NCBI GenBank assembly: GCA_021202845.1
Contig: JAJQCF010000022.1
Coordinates: forward strand, 55,097-119,096
Length of the DNA: 64,000 nt
Source of the DNA: Oscillospiraceae bacterium
Lineage (GTDB): Bacteria; Bacillota; Clostridia; Oscillospirales; Oscillospiraceae
Direction: 5' to 3'
Below are positions 40,994 to 51,616 of the stretch, in pieces. The notes beneath the pieces are model-generated. The model searched no databases and was not told where the DNA came from. It saw nothing but the letters and a program-made list of their open reading frames with translations. Both the position numbers and the translations under genes were made by a program. Positions within the stretch are counted from its first letter, which is position 1. Every line of letters begins with the position of its first letter.

Positions 40994-41192
40994 GCGCCGC
41001 ACGGCTTGGTCAAAGCGTGAAATTATGCCAGCAATTTGACGGTTTTTGAGCCTCGAATTTAACATATTCTATAAATCTGAAAGTTTGCGCGCTTATTTTC
41101 TTGTGTTTTTGCTCAAGCTGTGATAGTATAATCTATTAGTAGACATATAACAAAATTTAAAAGATATGTTTATGGAAAGGAAGTATTCAACC

Positions 41193-43820
41193 TTGAGCAA
41201 GAAATACGTATATCTTTTCACAGAGGGCAACGCCAACATGCGCGAGCTTCTCGGCGGCAAGGGAGCAAACTTGGCGGAGATGACCAACATCGGTCTGCCG
41301 GTGCCGCAGGGCTTCACTATCACCACCGAGGCCTGCACGCGGTACTATGAGGACGGACGCATCATCAACGACGAAATAATGGCCGAAATCATGGAGAATG
41401 TGGCCGTTATGGAAAAGCTGAACGGCAAAAAGTTCGGCGACAGCGAAAATCCTCTCTTGGTCTCCGTCCGCTCCGGCGCGCGCGCGTCCATGCCCGGCAT
41501 GATGGACACAATCCTCAACCTCGGCCTCAACGAGGACGTTGTCCACACAATCGCCGCCAAATCCGGCAATCCCAGATGGGCTTGGGACTGCTACCGCCGC
41601 TTTATCCAAATGTTTTCCGACGTCGTCATGGAGGTCGGAAAGAAGTATTTCGAGCAGCTCATTGACAAAATGAAGGCAGAAAAGGGCGTCACCTACGACG
41701 TGGAGCTTACGGCTGACGACCTGCACGAGCTCGCCGACCAGTTCAAGGCTGAATATCTCAAGCAGATAGGCAAGCCCTTCCCCGACGACCCCAAGGAGCA
41801 GCTCTACGAGGCCATCCGCGCCGTTTTCCGCTCTTGGGACAACCCCCGCGCCAACGTCTACCGCCGCGACAACGATATCCCCTACTCTTGGGGCACCGCC
41901 GTCAACGTGATGCCCATGGTGTTCGGCAACATGGGCGACACCTCCGGCACCGGCGTCGCTTTCACCCGCGACCCCGCGACCGGCGAGAAGAAGCTCATGG
42001 GCGAGTTCCTTGTCAACGCTCAGGGCGAGGACGTCGTCGCCGGTGTGCGCACCCCCATGCCCATTGAGCAGATGGCGGAAAAGTTCCCCGAGGCCTACGC
42101 GCAGTTCACCGACGTATGCCAGATACTTGAAAATCACTACCACGATATGCAGGACATGGAGTTCACCGTGGAGAACAAGAAGCTCTATATGCTCCAGACC
42201 CGCAACGGCAAGCGCACCGCGCAGGCCGCGCTGAAGATTGCCTGCGACCTCGTGGACGAGGGCATGATTGACGAAAAGCAGGCTGTGTGCATGATTGACC
42301 CGCGCAACCTCGACGCGCTGCTGCACCCGCAGTTCGACGCCGCCGCGCTCAAGGCCGCCACGCCTATAGGCAAGGGTCTCGGCGCCTCCCCGGGCGCTGC
42401 CTGCGGCAAGATTGTTTTCTCCGCCGAGGACGCCAAGGAGTGGAAAGCCCGCGGCGAAAAGGTTGTGCTTGTCCGCCTTGAGACCTCCCCCGAGGACATC
42501 GAGGGCATGAAGGCCAGCCAAGGCATACTCACCGTCCGCGGCGGCATGACGAGCCACGCGGCTGTCGTCGCCCGCGGCATGGGCACCTGCTGCGTCTCCG
42601 GCTGCGGCGACATCGCCATGGACGAGGAGAACAAGCAGTTTGTTCTTGCAGGAAAGACTTACCACGAAGGCGACTGCATCTCCATTGACGGCTCCACCGG
42701 CAACATCTACGACGGCATAATTCCCACCGTGGACGCCACCATCTCCGGCTACTTCGGACGCATCATGGGCTGGGCGGACAAGTACCGCAGACTTCAGGTG
42801 CGCACGAACGCCGACACCCCGCGCGACGCCAAGAAAGCGCGCGAGCTGGGTGCGGAGGGCATCGGACTGTGCCGCACGGAGCATATGTTCTTTGACACCG
42901 ACCGCATTGCCGCTTTCCGTGAGATGATTTGCTCCGACACCCTTGAGGAGCGCGAGGCCGCGCTGGCGAAGATTGAGCCTATGCAGCAGAGCGACTTCGA
43001 GGCTCTGTACGAGGCTCTGGAAGGCTGCCCCGTTGTTATCCGCTTCCTCGACCCGCCTCTGCACGAGTTCGTGCCCAAGACGGAGGAGGAAATTGAAGTC
43101 CTCGCCGAGGCGCAGGGCAAGAGCGTGGAGGCCATTAAGACCATAATCGCCGGACTGCACGAGTTCAACCCGATGATGGGTCACCGCGGCTGCCGTTTGG
43201 CCGTGACGTATCCCGAGATTGCCACCATGCAGACGCAGGCCGTCATTCGTGCCGCCATTAACACGCAGAAAAAGCACCCCGACTGGGGGGTCGTGCCGGA
43301 GATAATGATTCCCTTGGTCGGCGAGGTCAAGGAGCTGAAGTACGTCAAGAGCGTCGTGACCGCCGCCGCCGACGCGGAGATAGCCGCTGCCGGTGTCAAG
43401 ATGCGCTACGAGGTCGGCACGATGATTGAAATTCCGCGCGCCGCGCTGACCGCGGACGAGATTGCCACCGAGGCCGAGTTCTTCTCCTTCGGCACGAACG
43501 ACCTGACGCAGATGACGTTCGGCTTCTCCCGCGACGACGCCGGCAAGTTCCTCGGCGCTTACTACGACAAGAAGATTTACGAAAACGACCCATTTGCCAA
43601 GGTTGACCAAGTCGGCGTGGGCAAGCTGGTGAAGATGGCCGCGGAGCTCGGCCGCAAGACCCGCCCGAACATCACCCTCGGCGTCTGCGGCGAGCACGGC
43701 GGAGACCCGAGCAGCGTGGAGTTCTTCCACAAGGTCGGTCTGGACTACGTCTCCTGCTCCCCCTTCCGCGTCCCCATAGCCCGCCTCGCCGCCGCACAGG
43801 CCGCAATAAACAACGGCTGA
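41193..43820 (+). CDS. ppdK: Pyruvate, phosphate dikinase
   Basis: 875 aa from the TTG at 41193. That codon is 9 nt after GGAAAGGAAG and gives the standard start SKKYVYLFTEGNANMRELLGGKGANLAEM; an in-frame ATG at 41166 would overlap the SD. Domains: ATP-grasp (GNPRWAWDCYRRF), the swivelling phospho-His domain (GGMTSHAAVVARGMG) and the PEP/pyruvate TIM barrel (GLCRTEHMF, GTNDLTQMTFGFSRDDAG, CGEHGGDP). It interconverts pyruvate and PEP with ATP and phosphate, the usual PPi/AMP-linked step of clostridial glycolysis. A TATAAT at 41127 lacks a clear -35. Confidence 0.96.
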   Translation: MSKKYVYLFTEGNANMRELLGGKGANLAEMTNIGLPVPQGFTITTEACTRYYEDGRIINDEIMAEIMENVAVMEKLNGKKFGDSENPLLVSVRSGARASMPGMMDTILNLGLNEDVVHTIAAKSGNPRWAWDCYRRFIQMFSDVVMEVGKKYFEQLIDKMKAEKGVTYDVELTADDLHELADQFKAEYLKQIGKPFPDDPKEQLYEAIRAVFRSWDNPRANVYRRDNDIPYSWGTAVNVMPMVFGNMGDTSGTGVAFTRDPATGEKKLMGEFLVNAQGEDVVAGVRTPMPIEQMAEKFPEAYAQFTDVCQILENHYHDMQDMEFTVENKKLYMLQTRNGKRTAQAALKIACDLVDEGMIDEKQAVCMIDPRNLDALLHPQFDAAALKAATPIGKGLGASPGAACGKIVFSAEDAKEWKARGEKVVLVRLETSPEDIEGMKASQGILTVRGGMTSHAAVVARGMGTCCVSGCGDIAMDEENKQFVLAGKTYHEGDCISIDGSTGNIYDGIIPTVDATISGYFGRIMGWADKYRRLQVRTNADTPRDAKKARELGAEGIGLCRTEHMFFDTDRIAAFREMICSDTLEEREAALAKIEPMQQSDFEALYEALEGCPVVIRFLDPPLHEFVPKTEEEIEVLAEAQGKSVEAIKTIIAGLHEFNPMMGHRGCRLAVTYPEIATMQTQAVIRAAINTQKKHPDWGVVPEIMIPLVGEVKELKYVKSVVTAAADAEIAAAGVKMRYEVGTMIEIPRAALTADEIATEAEFFSFGTNDLTQMTFGFSRDDAGKFLGAYYDKKIYENDPFAKVDQVGVGKLVKMAAELGRKTRPNITLGVCGEHGGDPSSVEFFHKVGLDYVSCSPFRVPIARLAAAQAAINNG

Positions 43821-43853
43821 GCGCAGGCGATAAGCGAAAATTGAACTAAAATA

Positions 43854-43890
43854 CCAAGGCGTACCGTCAAGTCCGGCGGTACGCCTTTGG
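43854..43890 (+). terminator. Intrinsic terminator of ppdK
   Basis: Stem CCAAGGCGTACCG / CGGTACGCCTTTGG with one bulged T and a 10-nt loop, followed by TTTG. Confidence 0.75.
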
Positions 43891-43910
43891 TTTGTGAAGC
43901 GATAACCAAA

Positions 43911-43947
43911 AATAATCCGAAGCGGAGCTTTTCCGCTTCGGATTATT
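43911..43947 (-). terminator. Intrinsic terminator of eno
   Basis: Perfect 16-bp stem (AATAATCCGAAGCGGA and its complement) with a 5-nt loop; the minus-strand transcript continues into TTTTTGG. It lies 16 nt past the eno stop. Confidence 0.9.
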
Positions 43948-43963
43948 GCTTTTTGACGCTTAC

Positions 43964-45310
<1,347 letters not shown>

Positions 45311-45329
45311 TCAGTGGTAATGCGCACGC

Positions 45330-46856
45330 TTATCCGTCTATGAGCGAGCAGCCCGTCATCTCTGCGGGCTGGCTGTAGCCCATGAGCGCCAGTATTGTCG
45401 GGGCTACGTCGGCAAGGCGGCCGGGGTGCAGGCGCACGTTCGCGCCGGTGATGATGAGCGGCACAAGGTTCGTCGTGTGCGCGGTGTGCGGCGTGCCGTC
45501 GGGCAGCAGCATACAGTCCGCGTTTCCGTGGTCGGCGGTGACAAGGCAGACGCCCCCGCAGTCCGCCGCGGCTTCGGTTATTCTGCCTACGCATCGGTCA
45601 ACCGTCTCCACAGCGCTGACGGCCGCGTCGAAAACGCCGGTGTGGCCGACCATGTCGCAGTTGGCGAGGTTGCAGACTATGAGGTCGTACTTGCCGCTCT
45701 TTATCGCCGCCACGCAGCCGTCCGTGACCTTCTCCGCGCTCATTTCGGGAATGAGGTCGTAGGTCGGGTACTCGCGCGGGGAGTCGATGAGCGTCCTGTC
45801 CTCGCCCTTGCAGGGGTGCTCCACGCCGCCGTTGAAGAAGAACGTGACGTGGGCGTATTTCTCCGTCTCGGCAATCCTCAGCTGTGTGAGGCCGAGGGAG
45901 GAGACGTAGTCGCCCAAGGTGTTTTCTATGCTCTCGGGCGGGAAGGCCACGGGCAGCTCCGTCAGCGTCTCGTCGTAGGCGGCGGTGCAGACGTAGTGCA
46001 GGCTGTTCACGTCGGCCTTAATCGGGCAGTCCGCGGGCAGGTGGCCGGTCAGCGCCCATGTCAGCTCACGCGCGCGGTCGGGGCGGAAGTTGGTGAAGAT
46101 GAAACTGTCGCCGCTCTTAATTAAGCCCTCGGGGCAGCAGATTATTGGCTCCACAAACTCGTCCGTCAGCCCCGCGGCGTAGGCCTCCTCCACGCCCTGG
46201 ACAGGGTCGGAGCAGGCCTTGCCCCTGCCCAGCAGCAGCGCGTCCAGCGCGGTTTGCAGCCGCTCCCAGCGCTTGTCGCGGTCCATTGCGTAAAAGCGCC
46301 CCTGCACGGTGGCAATCTGCCCCACGCCGCACTCGGCGCATTTGTCACTAAGCCGCTGAATATACCCCACGGCGCTCTTGGGCGGCACGTCGCGCCCGTC
46401 CAAAAATGCGTGGATATAGACCTTTTTCAGCCCCAGCGCCTTGGCCATGTCCAGCAGCGCGAAGAGGTGGTCGATGTGGCTGTGGACGCCGCCGTCGGAG
46501 AGCAGTCCGGCAAGGTGCAGCGCGCTGCCGTGGCTGCGGGCGGCGACCATTGCGTCGCGGTAGGCGTGGTTGGACATGAATTCGCCGTTTTTGGCGGCAA
46601 GGCTGATGCGCGGCAGCTCCTGCATGACAACGCGCCCCGCGCCGAGGTTGGTGTGGCCGACCTCGCTGTTGCCCATCTGCCCCTCCGGCAGACCCACGTC
46701 CAGCCCGCTGGCGGAGAGCGTGGTGTTGGGGCAGGAGGCGAGCAGGCGGTCTATGTTCGGCGTACTTGCCGCCGATATTGCGTTGGCGGGTCCCGCGGGC
46801 GCGAGGCCGTAGCCGTCCATTATCAAAAGTATTGTCGAGGTTTTGTTCATTTTCAT
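45330..46856 (-). CDS. gpmI: 2,3-bisphosphoglycerate-independent phosphoglycerate mutase
   Basis: 508 aa of the alkaline phosphatase superfamily. LLIMDGYGLAP supplies the first metal Asp, QMGNSEVGHTNLGAGR the phospho-Ser, and VTADHGNADCM with late His ligands completes the two-metal site. It converts 3- to 2-phosphoglycerate. Start overlaps the tpiA stop by 4 nt (ATGA). Confidence 0.98.
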   Translation of the reverse strand: MKMNKTSTILLIMDGYGLAPAGPANAISAASTPNIDRLLASCPNTTLSASGLDVGLPEGQMGNSEVGHTNLGAGRVVMQELPRISLAAKNGEFMSNHAYRDAMVAARSHGSALHLAGLLSDGGVHSHIDHLFALLDMAKALGLKKVYIHAFLDGRDVPPKSAVGYIQRLSDKCAECGVGQIATVQGRFYAMDRDKRWERLQTALDALLLGRGKACSDPVQGVEEAYAAGLTDEFVEPIICCPEGLIKSGDSFIFTNFRPDRARELTWALTGHLPADCPIKADVNSLHYVCTAAYDETLTELPVAFPPESIENTLGDYVSSLGLTQLRIAETEKYAHVTFFFNGGVEHPCKGEDRTLIDSPREYPTYDLIPEMSAEKVTDGCVAAIKSGKYDLIVCNLANCDMVGHTGVFDAAVSAVETVDRCVGRITEAAADCGGVCLVTADHGNADCMLLPDGTPHTAHTTNLVPLIITGANVRLHPGRLADVAPTILALMGYSQPAEMTGCSLIDG

Positions 46857-47662
46857 TCCGCTTCGTCTTCCTCGCGCTGCATACGGGCAGTCTCCTGCGC
46901 GGCGGCGATAATTTGTCCGAACTCGCCGGCCTTGAGCGACGCTCCGCCAATAAGCCCGCCGTCAATGTCGGGGCAGGCGAGAAGCTCTGCGGCGTTGGCG
47001 GGCTTCATGCTGCCGCCGTAGAGTATGCTCACCGCGCGGGCGCTGCGCGCGCCGAAGTTCGAGCGCAGGAAGATGCGTATATCGCGGCAGACCTCCTCGG
47101 CGTCCTCGGCGGTGGCGGCGCGGCCCGTGCCTATCGCCCAAATGGGCTCGTAGGCTATGGTGACGCGGCGCACGGTGGTGGCGTCCAAGCCGTAGAGCGC
47201 CATGCTCAGCTGGTAGTTAATCAGCGAGCAGGCGGCTCCCGTCTCGCGCTGGTCGAGCGTTTCGCCTACGCAGACTATCGGGCGCAGTCCCGCGGCCAGA
47301 GCCGCATGGAGCTTTTTGTTCACGTCCGCGTCCGTCTCGCCGTAGTAGGCGCGGCGCTCGCTGTGGCCGATGATGGTGTACTTGGCTCCGGCAGCCACGA
47401 GCATATCCGCGCTTATCTCGCCGGTGTAAGCGCCGGAGGCCTCGTAGTGCATATTCTGCCCGCCAATGGCCACCCTTGTGGCGCGGAACGCCCTGACCGC
47501 GGCGGGGATAGTCACGGCGGGGGCGCAGAGGACGATGTCGCAGAGCTTTTCCTTGGGGATAAGCGGCTTGAGCTCGGCGGCGTAGTCGCGCACTTCGGTC
47601 GGCGTCATGTTCATTTTCCAGTTGCCGGCTATAATCGCGCGGCGGTATTTTTTATTCATCAA
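46853..47662 (-). CDS. tpiA: Triosephosphate isomerase
   Basis: 269 aa, a little longer than the usual 250. AGNWKMN with the substrate Lys, the catalytic His in YTIIGHSERRAYYGE, the catalytic Glu in TIAYEPIWAIGTG and the phosphate loop ILYGGSMKPANA are intact. Two adjacent start codons are possible. It follows pgk by 41 nt. Confidence 0.98.
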   Translation of the reverse strand: MMNKKYRRAIIAGNWKMNMTPTEVRDYAAELKPLIPKEKLCDIVLCAPAVTIPAAVRAFRATRVAIGGQNMHYEASGAYTGEISADMLVAAGAKYTIIGHSERRAYYGETDADVNKKLHAALAAGLRPIVCVGETLDQRETGAACSLINYQLSMALYGLDATTVRRVTIAYEPIWAIGTGRAATAEDAEEVCRDIRIFLRSNFGARSARAVSILYGGSMKPANAAELLACPDIDGGLIGGASLKAGEFGQIIAAAQETARMQREEDEAE

Positions 47663-47703
47663 AAACTCTCCTTCCCAATGTCTGCAATGCGGGGAGCAGA
47701 GGC

Positions 47704-48897
47704 TTACTTATCCAGCAGGCAGACAACGCCGGGAAGAGCCTTTCCTTCGAGGAATTCCAGCGACGCGCCGCCGCCGGTGGAGATATGGGTCATTTTGTCG
47801 GCAAAGCCCAGCTGCTCGACGGCCGCCGCCGAGTCTCCGCCGCCGACTATGGTCACGGCGCCGGATTCGGCCATAGCGCGCGCCATAGCCCGTGTGCCCT
47901 CGGCAAAGGCATCGAACTCGAAAACGCCCATGGGGCCGTTCCAGATGACCGTTCCCGCGCCCTTTATGGCCTCGGAGTACATCGCAATCGTCTTGGGGCC
48001 GATGTCCATGCCCATCCAGCCAGCGGGTATGCAGCCGGTGTCAACCGTCTTGCGCTCGCAGTCGGGCGCGAAGGCCGAGCCGACCACGTTGTCCGCCGGA
48101 GTGAGCAGCTTGACGCCCTTTTCCCGCGCGCGGCGCAGCATATCGAGCGCGAAGCCAATCTTGTCCTCCTCCAGCAGCGAGCTGCCGACCTCGTAGCCCA
48201 TGGCCTTCATAAACGTGTAGGCCATGCCGCCGCCGATGATAATAATGTCGGCCTTGTCCAGCAGATTTTCTATAACGGGAATCTTGTCGCTGACCTTCGC
48301 TCCGCCCAGCACGGCGGCGAAGGGGCGCGCAGGGGCTTCCAGCGCCTTGCCCATGATTTCCAGCTCCTTTTCAATGAGGAAGCCGGACACGGCGGGCAGG
48401 TACTCGGCGACGCCCGCAGTGCTGGCGTGGGCGCGGTGGACGGTGCCGAAGGCGTCGGAAACGAACAGCTCCGCCATGTCCGCCAGAGCGCGGCTGAACG
48501 CGGGGTCGTTTTTCTCCTCACCCTTTTCAAAGCGGGTGTTCTCCAGCAGCAGCAGCTCGCCCGCTTTCAGCGCGGCGGCCTTGGCCTGTGCGTCGGGTCC
48601 CACAACGTCCTTGGCGAAGATGATTTCCTGCCCCAGCAGCTCGCCGAGCCGCTCCGCCACGGGCGCGAGCGTCAGCTCCGGCTTGACCTCGCCCTTGGGC
48701 TTGCCGAGGTGGGAGCAGGCGATGACGGCGGCGCCGTTTTCCAGCAGATAGCGGATAGTGGGCAGAGCCGCGCGGATGCGGCGGTCGTCGGTAATAGCGC
48801 GCGTGGCTTTGTCCTGCGGGACGTTGAAGTCGCAGCGGAGAAGTACCTTCTTACCCTTTACGTCCACGTCGCGGACGTTTTTTTTGCTGTAATTCAT
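47704..48897 (-). CDS. pgk: Phosphoglycerate kinase
   Basis: 397 aa from the ATG at 48897, chosen over a longer open frame because GGGAGG lies 8 nt upstream and the family begins here ([22 protein letters not shown]). [31 protein letters not shown] and [14 protein letters not shown] are typical. It makes ATP from 1,3-bisphosphoglycerate. First gene of the lower-glycolysis operon. Confidence 0.98.
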   Translation of the reverse strand: MNYSKKNVRDVDVKGKKVLLRCDFNVPQDKATRAITDDRRIRAALPTIRYLLENGAAVIACSHLGKPKGEVKPELTLAPVAERLGELLGQEIIFAKDVVGPDAQAKAAALKAGELLLLENTRFEKGEEKNDPAFSRALADMAELFVSDAFGTVHRAHASTAGVAEYLPAVSGFLIEKELEIMGKALEAPARPFAAVLGGAKVSDKIPVIENLLDKADIIIIGGGMAYTFMKAMGYEVGSSLLEEDKIGFALDMLRRAREKGVKLLTPADNVVGSAFAPDCERKTVDTGCIPAGWMGMDIGPKTIAMYSEAIKGAGTVIWNGPMGVFEFDAFAEGTRAMARAMAESGAVTIVGGGDSAAAVEQLGFADKMTHISTGGGASLEFLEGKALPGVVCLLDK

Positions 48898-48943
48898 TAT
48901 TGTAGCCTCCCTGCGCAAAAGCGCTTTCGGATTATTCAATCTA

Positions 48944-48972
48944 AGTATAATCTTCCAGAAAAATTTTTGCAA
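48944..48972 (-). promoter_or_regulatory. Promoter of the glycolytic operon
   Basis: On the minus strand TTGCAA (48967-48972), 17 nt, TATACT (48944-48949), 47 nt before pgk. gapA is not next to it. Confidence 0.7.
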
Positions 48973-49171
48973 CAAGAATTTTGCGATTGCTGAATTTTCT
49001 ATAAAAACGCTAATATTTTTCTTGAAAATCAGCAAAATGACGAATTTTTCGTCTATTTTCTCACTGCCTTGCGCGCCGCTCCGCTTTCGGATATAATCAT
49101 TTGATAAGAATTTCAGTCTCCGCGGGGGCATAAGGGAGCGCCCTCGGGGCAGACGAGAGGGAGCGGTAAAA

Positions 49172-50053
49172 TTGCAGCAGCAGTGCAGACTTTGCCCGCG
49201 GCAGTGCGGAGCTGACAGGGTGACAAAAACGGGAGCCTGCGGCGTCGGGCGGCAGGCCGTGGTCGCGCGCGCCGCGCCGCACTACGGCGAGGAGCCTTGC
49301 ATAAGCGGCACACGCGGCAGCGGCGCGGTGTTCTTCTCCGGCTGCGCGCTGGGCTGCGTGTTCTGCCAGAACAGCGAAATTTCCCGCGGCGGAGCGGGCA
49401 AAACGCTCACCGCGGCGGAGCTGCGCGATGTTTTTCTGCGTCTGCGCGACAGCGGCGTACACAACCTGAACCTCGTCACCGGCTCGCACTTCACGCCCGT
49501 CATAGCCGAGGCGCTGGCGGGAGTGCGGCTCGGCATACCGGTGGTGTGGAACAGCTCCGGCTACGAGAGCGTGGAGACGCTGCGGCAGCTGGAAGGGCTG
49601 GTGCAGGTCTGGCTGCCGGACTTCAAGTACGCGCTGCCGGAGCCTGCCGCGCGCTACAGCTCCGCGCCCGACTACCCGCAGGTCGCCCTCGCCGCGATAA
49701 GGGAGATGTACCGCCAGTCCGGCCCCGCGCAGCAGGACAGCGACGGCCTCCTGTGCCGCGGCGTACTGGTGCGCCACTTGGTGCTGCCGGGAAACGCGGA
49801 AAACACGCTGCGGGTCATCGACGCGGTTGAGGATAACTTCCCGCGCGACGCCGTGATGTTCAGCCTCATGGCGCAGTACACGCCCATGCCCGCCGCCGCG
49901 CGCTTCCCGGAGCTGCGCCGCCGCGTCACCGAGGAGGAATATAACCGCTGCCTGTCCTACCTCGATTTCTCGACCATAAACCGCGGCTACGTCCAGTCCC
50001 TCGACGCCGCCACAACCGACCAGATACCCGCCTTCGACGGCACGGGAGTGTGA
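49172..50053 (+). CDS. Radical SAM protein, PflA-like (COG1313 type)
   Basis: 293 aa from a TTG at 49172 with AGAGGGAG upstream. An N-terminal Cys pattern ([17 protein letters not shown]) precedes the radical SAM cluster motif [26 protein letters not shown] and [13 protein letters not shown] fit the group annotated as pyruvate formate-lyase activating enzyme-like. The target is unknown; no glycyl-radical enzyme is adjacent. Confidence 0.85.
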   Translation: MQQQCRLCPRQCGADRVTKTGACGVGRQAVVARAAPHYGEEPCISGTRGSGAVFFSGCALGCVFCQNSEISRGGAGKTLTAAELRDVFLRLRDSGVHNLNLVTGSHFTPVIAEALAGVRLGIPVVWNSSGYESVETLRQLEGLVQVWLPDFKYALPEPAARYSSAPDYPQVALAAIREMYRQSGPAQQDSDGLLCRGVLVRHLVLPGNAENTLRVIDAVEDNFPRDAVMFSLMAQYTPMPAAARFPELRRRVTEEEYNRCLSYLDFSTINRGYVQSLDAATTDQIPAFDGTGV

Positions 50054-50054
50054 A

Positions 50055-50198
50055 TTATCCCCGCGGCCACTCCATCCCGCGCGGCAGCCCCAGCAGGTAG
50101 TCCGCGCTGACGCGGTAGTGGCGGCAGAACTCGACCAAGTACCTCACCGGCAGCTCATGCTGCCCCCGCTCATAATTTGACCAATAACCTATTTCACC
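50055..50198 (-). pseudogene. 5'-truncated XRE-family (HTH) regulator
   Basis: The frame GYWSNYERGQHELPVRYLV then FCRHYRVSADYLLGLP is the second half of an XRE helix-turn-helix (recognition helix, wing helix and VSADYLLG end). The first two helices and a plausible start are missing: upstream the same strand carries the plus-strand promoter at 50202-50231. It is a gene remnant, cut when the promoter region of the next operon was placed here. Confidence 0.6.
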
Positions 50199-50201
50199 CC
50201 C

Positions 50202-50231
50202 TTGACAACTGCCCATAATCTGTTTTATAAT
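50202..50231 (+). promoter_or_regulatory. Promoter of the ExbB-like operon
   Basis: TTGACA (50202-50207), 18 nt, TATAAT (50226-50231). Transcription would begin near 50238, giving a 280-nt leader before the first gene. Confidence 0.75.
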
Positions 50232-50240
50232 CATACTGTT

Positions 50241-50481
50241 CCCGCCAAGGCGGCGGGCGGACAAAAATCGGGCTTGCCCGGTCATACTTGTTTTCGAGCC
50301 TTATTCCCTAAAGCCTCGCGGTCACGGGGATTTGGCCTGCGCTTCGGCGCCGGGGTCGAGGAGGAAACTATTCGGCCTTCCTTATTGAAAAGAAAACCGC
50401 ACCGGCAGGAGCGCTGCTGCCTTGTTTTGCTATGCTTTTACACCGGCTGTTTCCTTTTCAAGAGGGGACAGCCGGTTTTTT
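50241..50481 (+). ncRNA. Structured leader, copy C of a repeated cis-regulatory RNA (riboswitch/attenuator candidate)
   Basis: It starts with hairpins (CCCGCC / GGCGGG, then CGGG / CCCG) leading into GTCATA-CTTGTTTTCGAGC, TTCCCTAAAGCC, GGCGCCGGGGTCG and GGAAAC. The helix GGTCG-N14-CGGCC encloses GGAAAC. These blocks recur in the same order in the two dockerin leaders (52395 and about 54930). A strong terminator (ACCGGCTGTTTCC / GGGGACAGCCGGT, 50442-50476, six Ts) ends it 38 nt before the gene. TTGAAAAG (50385-50392) can pair with CTTTTCAA (50454-50461) in the terminator and so act as antiterminator. No match to a riboswitch I know. Confidence 0.7.
50442..50481 (+). terminator. Leader terminator of the ExbB-like operon
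   Basis: 13-bp stem with two G-U pairs around a 9-nt loop and TTTTTT, before the first coding sequence. It can only be an attenuator, with the competing pairing given for the leader. Confidence 0.85.
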
Positions 50482-50519
50482 GTCGTCAAAAAGCGAAAGA
50501 AAGAGGATGGTAACGGATT

Positions 50520-51161
50520 ATGAGTTTTTCACTCGCGGATATTTTGCAGGTCATAGCGGACGCGCTGCTGGTGCCGGACATGATTGTGCTGGTGGCGTTC
50601 ATGCTGCTCACGGTCTGGCAGGTGGGCGACATCATCGTTGAGCTCATCGTAGACCGGCGCAAGCTCAAGGCCGACGTGGCGCGTATGCTCAGCGAGCTGC
50701 ACGGCCGCACTTGGGCGGACATCAGCGCGCAGATTGACGAGAGCCGCCTGCTCGCCCGCCACAAGCGCGTGCTGCACCAGATTTTTGACGCCGACGGCCT
50801 CAGCCGCTCCTCGCGCCTTGCGCTGGCAGAGCGCGTGCTGGGCACGGAGGAGAAGCACTACGCCAGCGGCACCGCGGTCACGGACATCATCGCCAAGCTC
50901 GGCCCCATGTTCGGACTGTTGGGCACCCTGATACCGCTCGGCCCCGGCATAATCGCCCTCAGCAACGGCGACACGGCCACGCTTGCGGACTCGCTGGGAG
51001 TAGCGTTCAACACCACTATCGCCGGCGTTGCCTCCTCCAGCGTCTGCTACGTCATCTCGCACGTGCGCAAGGGCTGGTACGGCGACTATATGCTCACGCT
51101 GGAAACGCTCACCGAGAGCATAATCGAGGAGGTACACGGGGAGGCGGAAGTCCATGCGTAG
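50520..51161 (+). CDS. MotA/TolQ/ExbB-family proton channel protein
   Basis: 213 aa. One N-terminal membrane helix (about 17-38), a long cytoplasmic region, then two helices with the ExbB/TolQ pattern KLGPMFGLLGTLIPLGPGIIAL and SLGVAFNTTIAGVASSSVCYVISHV. Family members use proton or sodium flow to drive a partner protein. In a cell with no outer membrane the partner is unclear. Overlaps the next gene by 8 nt. Confidence 0.88.
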   Translation: MSFSLADILQVIADALLVPDMIVLVAFMLLTVWQVGDIIVELIVDRRKLKADVARMLSELHGRTWADISAQIDESRLLARHKRVLHQIFDADGLSRSSRLALAERVLGTEEKHYASGTAVTDIIAKLGPMFGLLGTLIPLGPGIIALSNGDTATLADSLGVAFNTTIAGVASSSVCYVISHVRKGWYGDYMLTLETLTESIIEEVHGEAEVHA

Positions 51162-51471
51162 GTTCGGCAGTCTGCAAAGCCGCCGCCGCCTCGGCAGCTC
51201 GGAGAGCGACACCAGCCCCATGGAGGGCGTCGCCAACCTCGTGGACGTCATGCTCGTTTTTGCCTGCGGACTTATGCTGGCGATTATCATAAACTGGAAT
51301 GTTGACCTCACCGTGGTTATCGACCGCGACAAGCTGCAGGAGGTTGACGCCGAGGAGATAGAGCAGGACGAGGAGTCCGCCTCCGCCAGCCGCTTTCAGG
51401 ATATGGGCGCGGCCTACATGGATCCTGAGACGGGCAAAGTGTACATTTTCTCCACGAGCGAGGGAGATTGA
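51154..51471 (+). CDS. DUF2149 protein, ExbD/TolR-like small membrane partner
   Basis: 105 aa. After a 25-residue cytoplasmic start comes VANLVDVMLVFACGLMLAIII, a single membrane helix with the Asp placed as in ExbD/TolR/MotB, then a 60-residue acidic outside region. DUF2149 proteins are known beside MotA/TolQ/ExbB proteins in methanogens and some Clostridia, and (from memory) near CobN-like chelatase genes; no cobN lies here. It probably forms the stator with the upstream protein. Confidence 0.8.
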   Translation: MRRFGSLQSRRRLGSSESDTSPMEGVANLVDVMLVFACGLMLAIIINWNVDLTVVIDRDKLQEVDAEEIEQDEESASASRFQDMGAAYMDPETGKVYIFSTSEGD

Positions 51472-51616
51472 GTTATTTCTTCACACTTATATCACTTAAA
51501 ACGCACTAAAACGTCACTTAACAGCGCTTCAGCGTCCCTAATTTGTCATTTCAATGTGCTATGATATACCCAACAGGGCGGCGCAGAGCTGCCCGAGTAC
51601 GAAAGGAGATACAAAA

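Noticed and set aside
41166..41192. ATG at 41166 as start of ppdK
   Set aside because: The purine-rich SD lies downstream of it and the family N-terminus begins at the TTG at 41193.
41187..43730. 847-residue open frame on the minus strand opposite ppdK
   Set aside because: It is a mirror of a GC-rich gene with strong codon bias; composition is Ala/Val/His/Leu-heavy with no recognisable domain or ribosome binding site. Similar antisense frames opposite eno, guaB, leuS and dnaK were dropped for the same reason.
48898..49131. Longer pgk start
   Set aside because: The added 78 residues are AT-rich, overlap the promoter and have no homology to the family.
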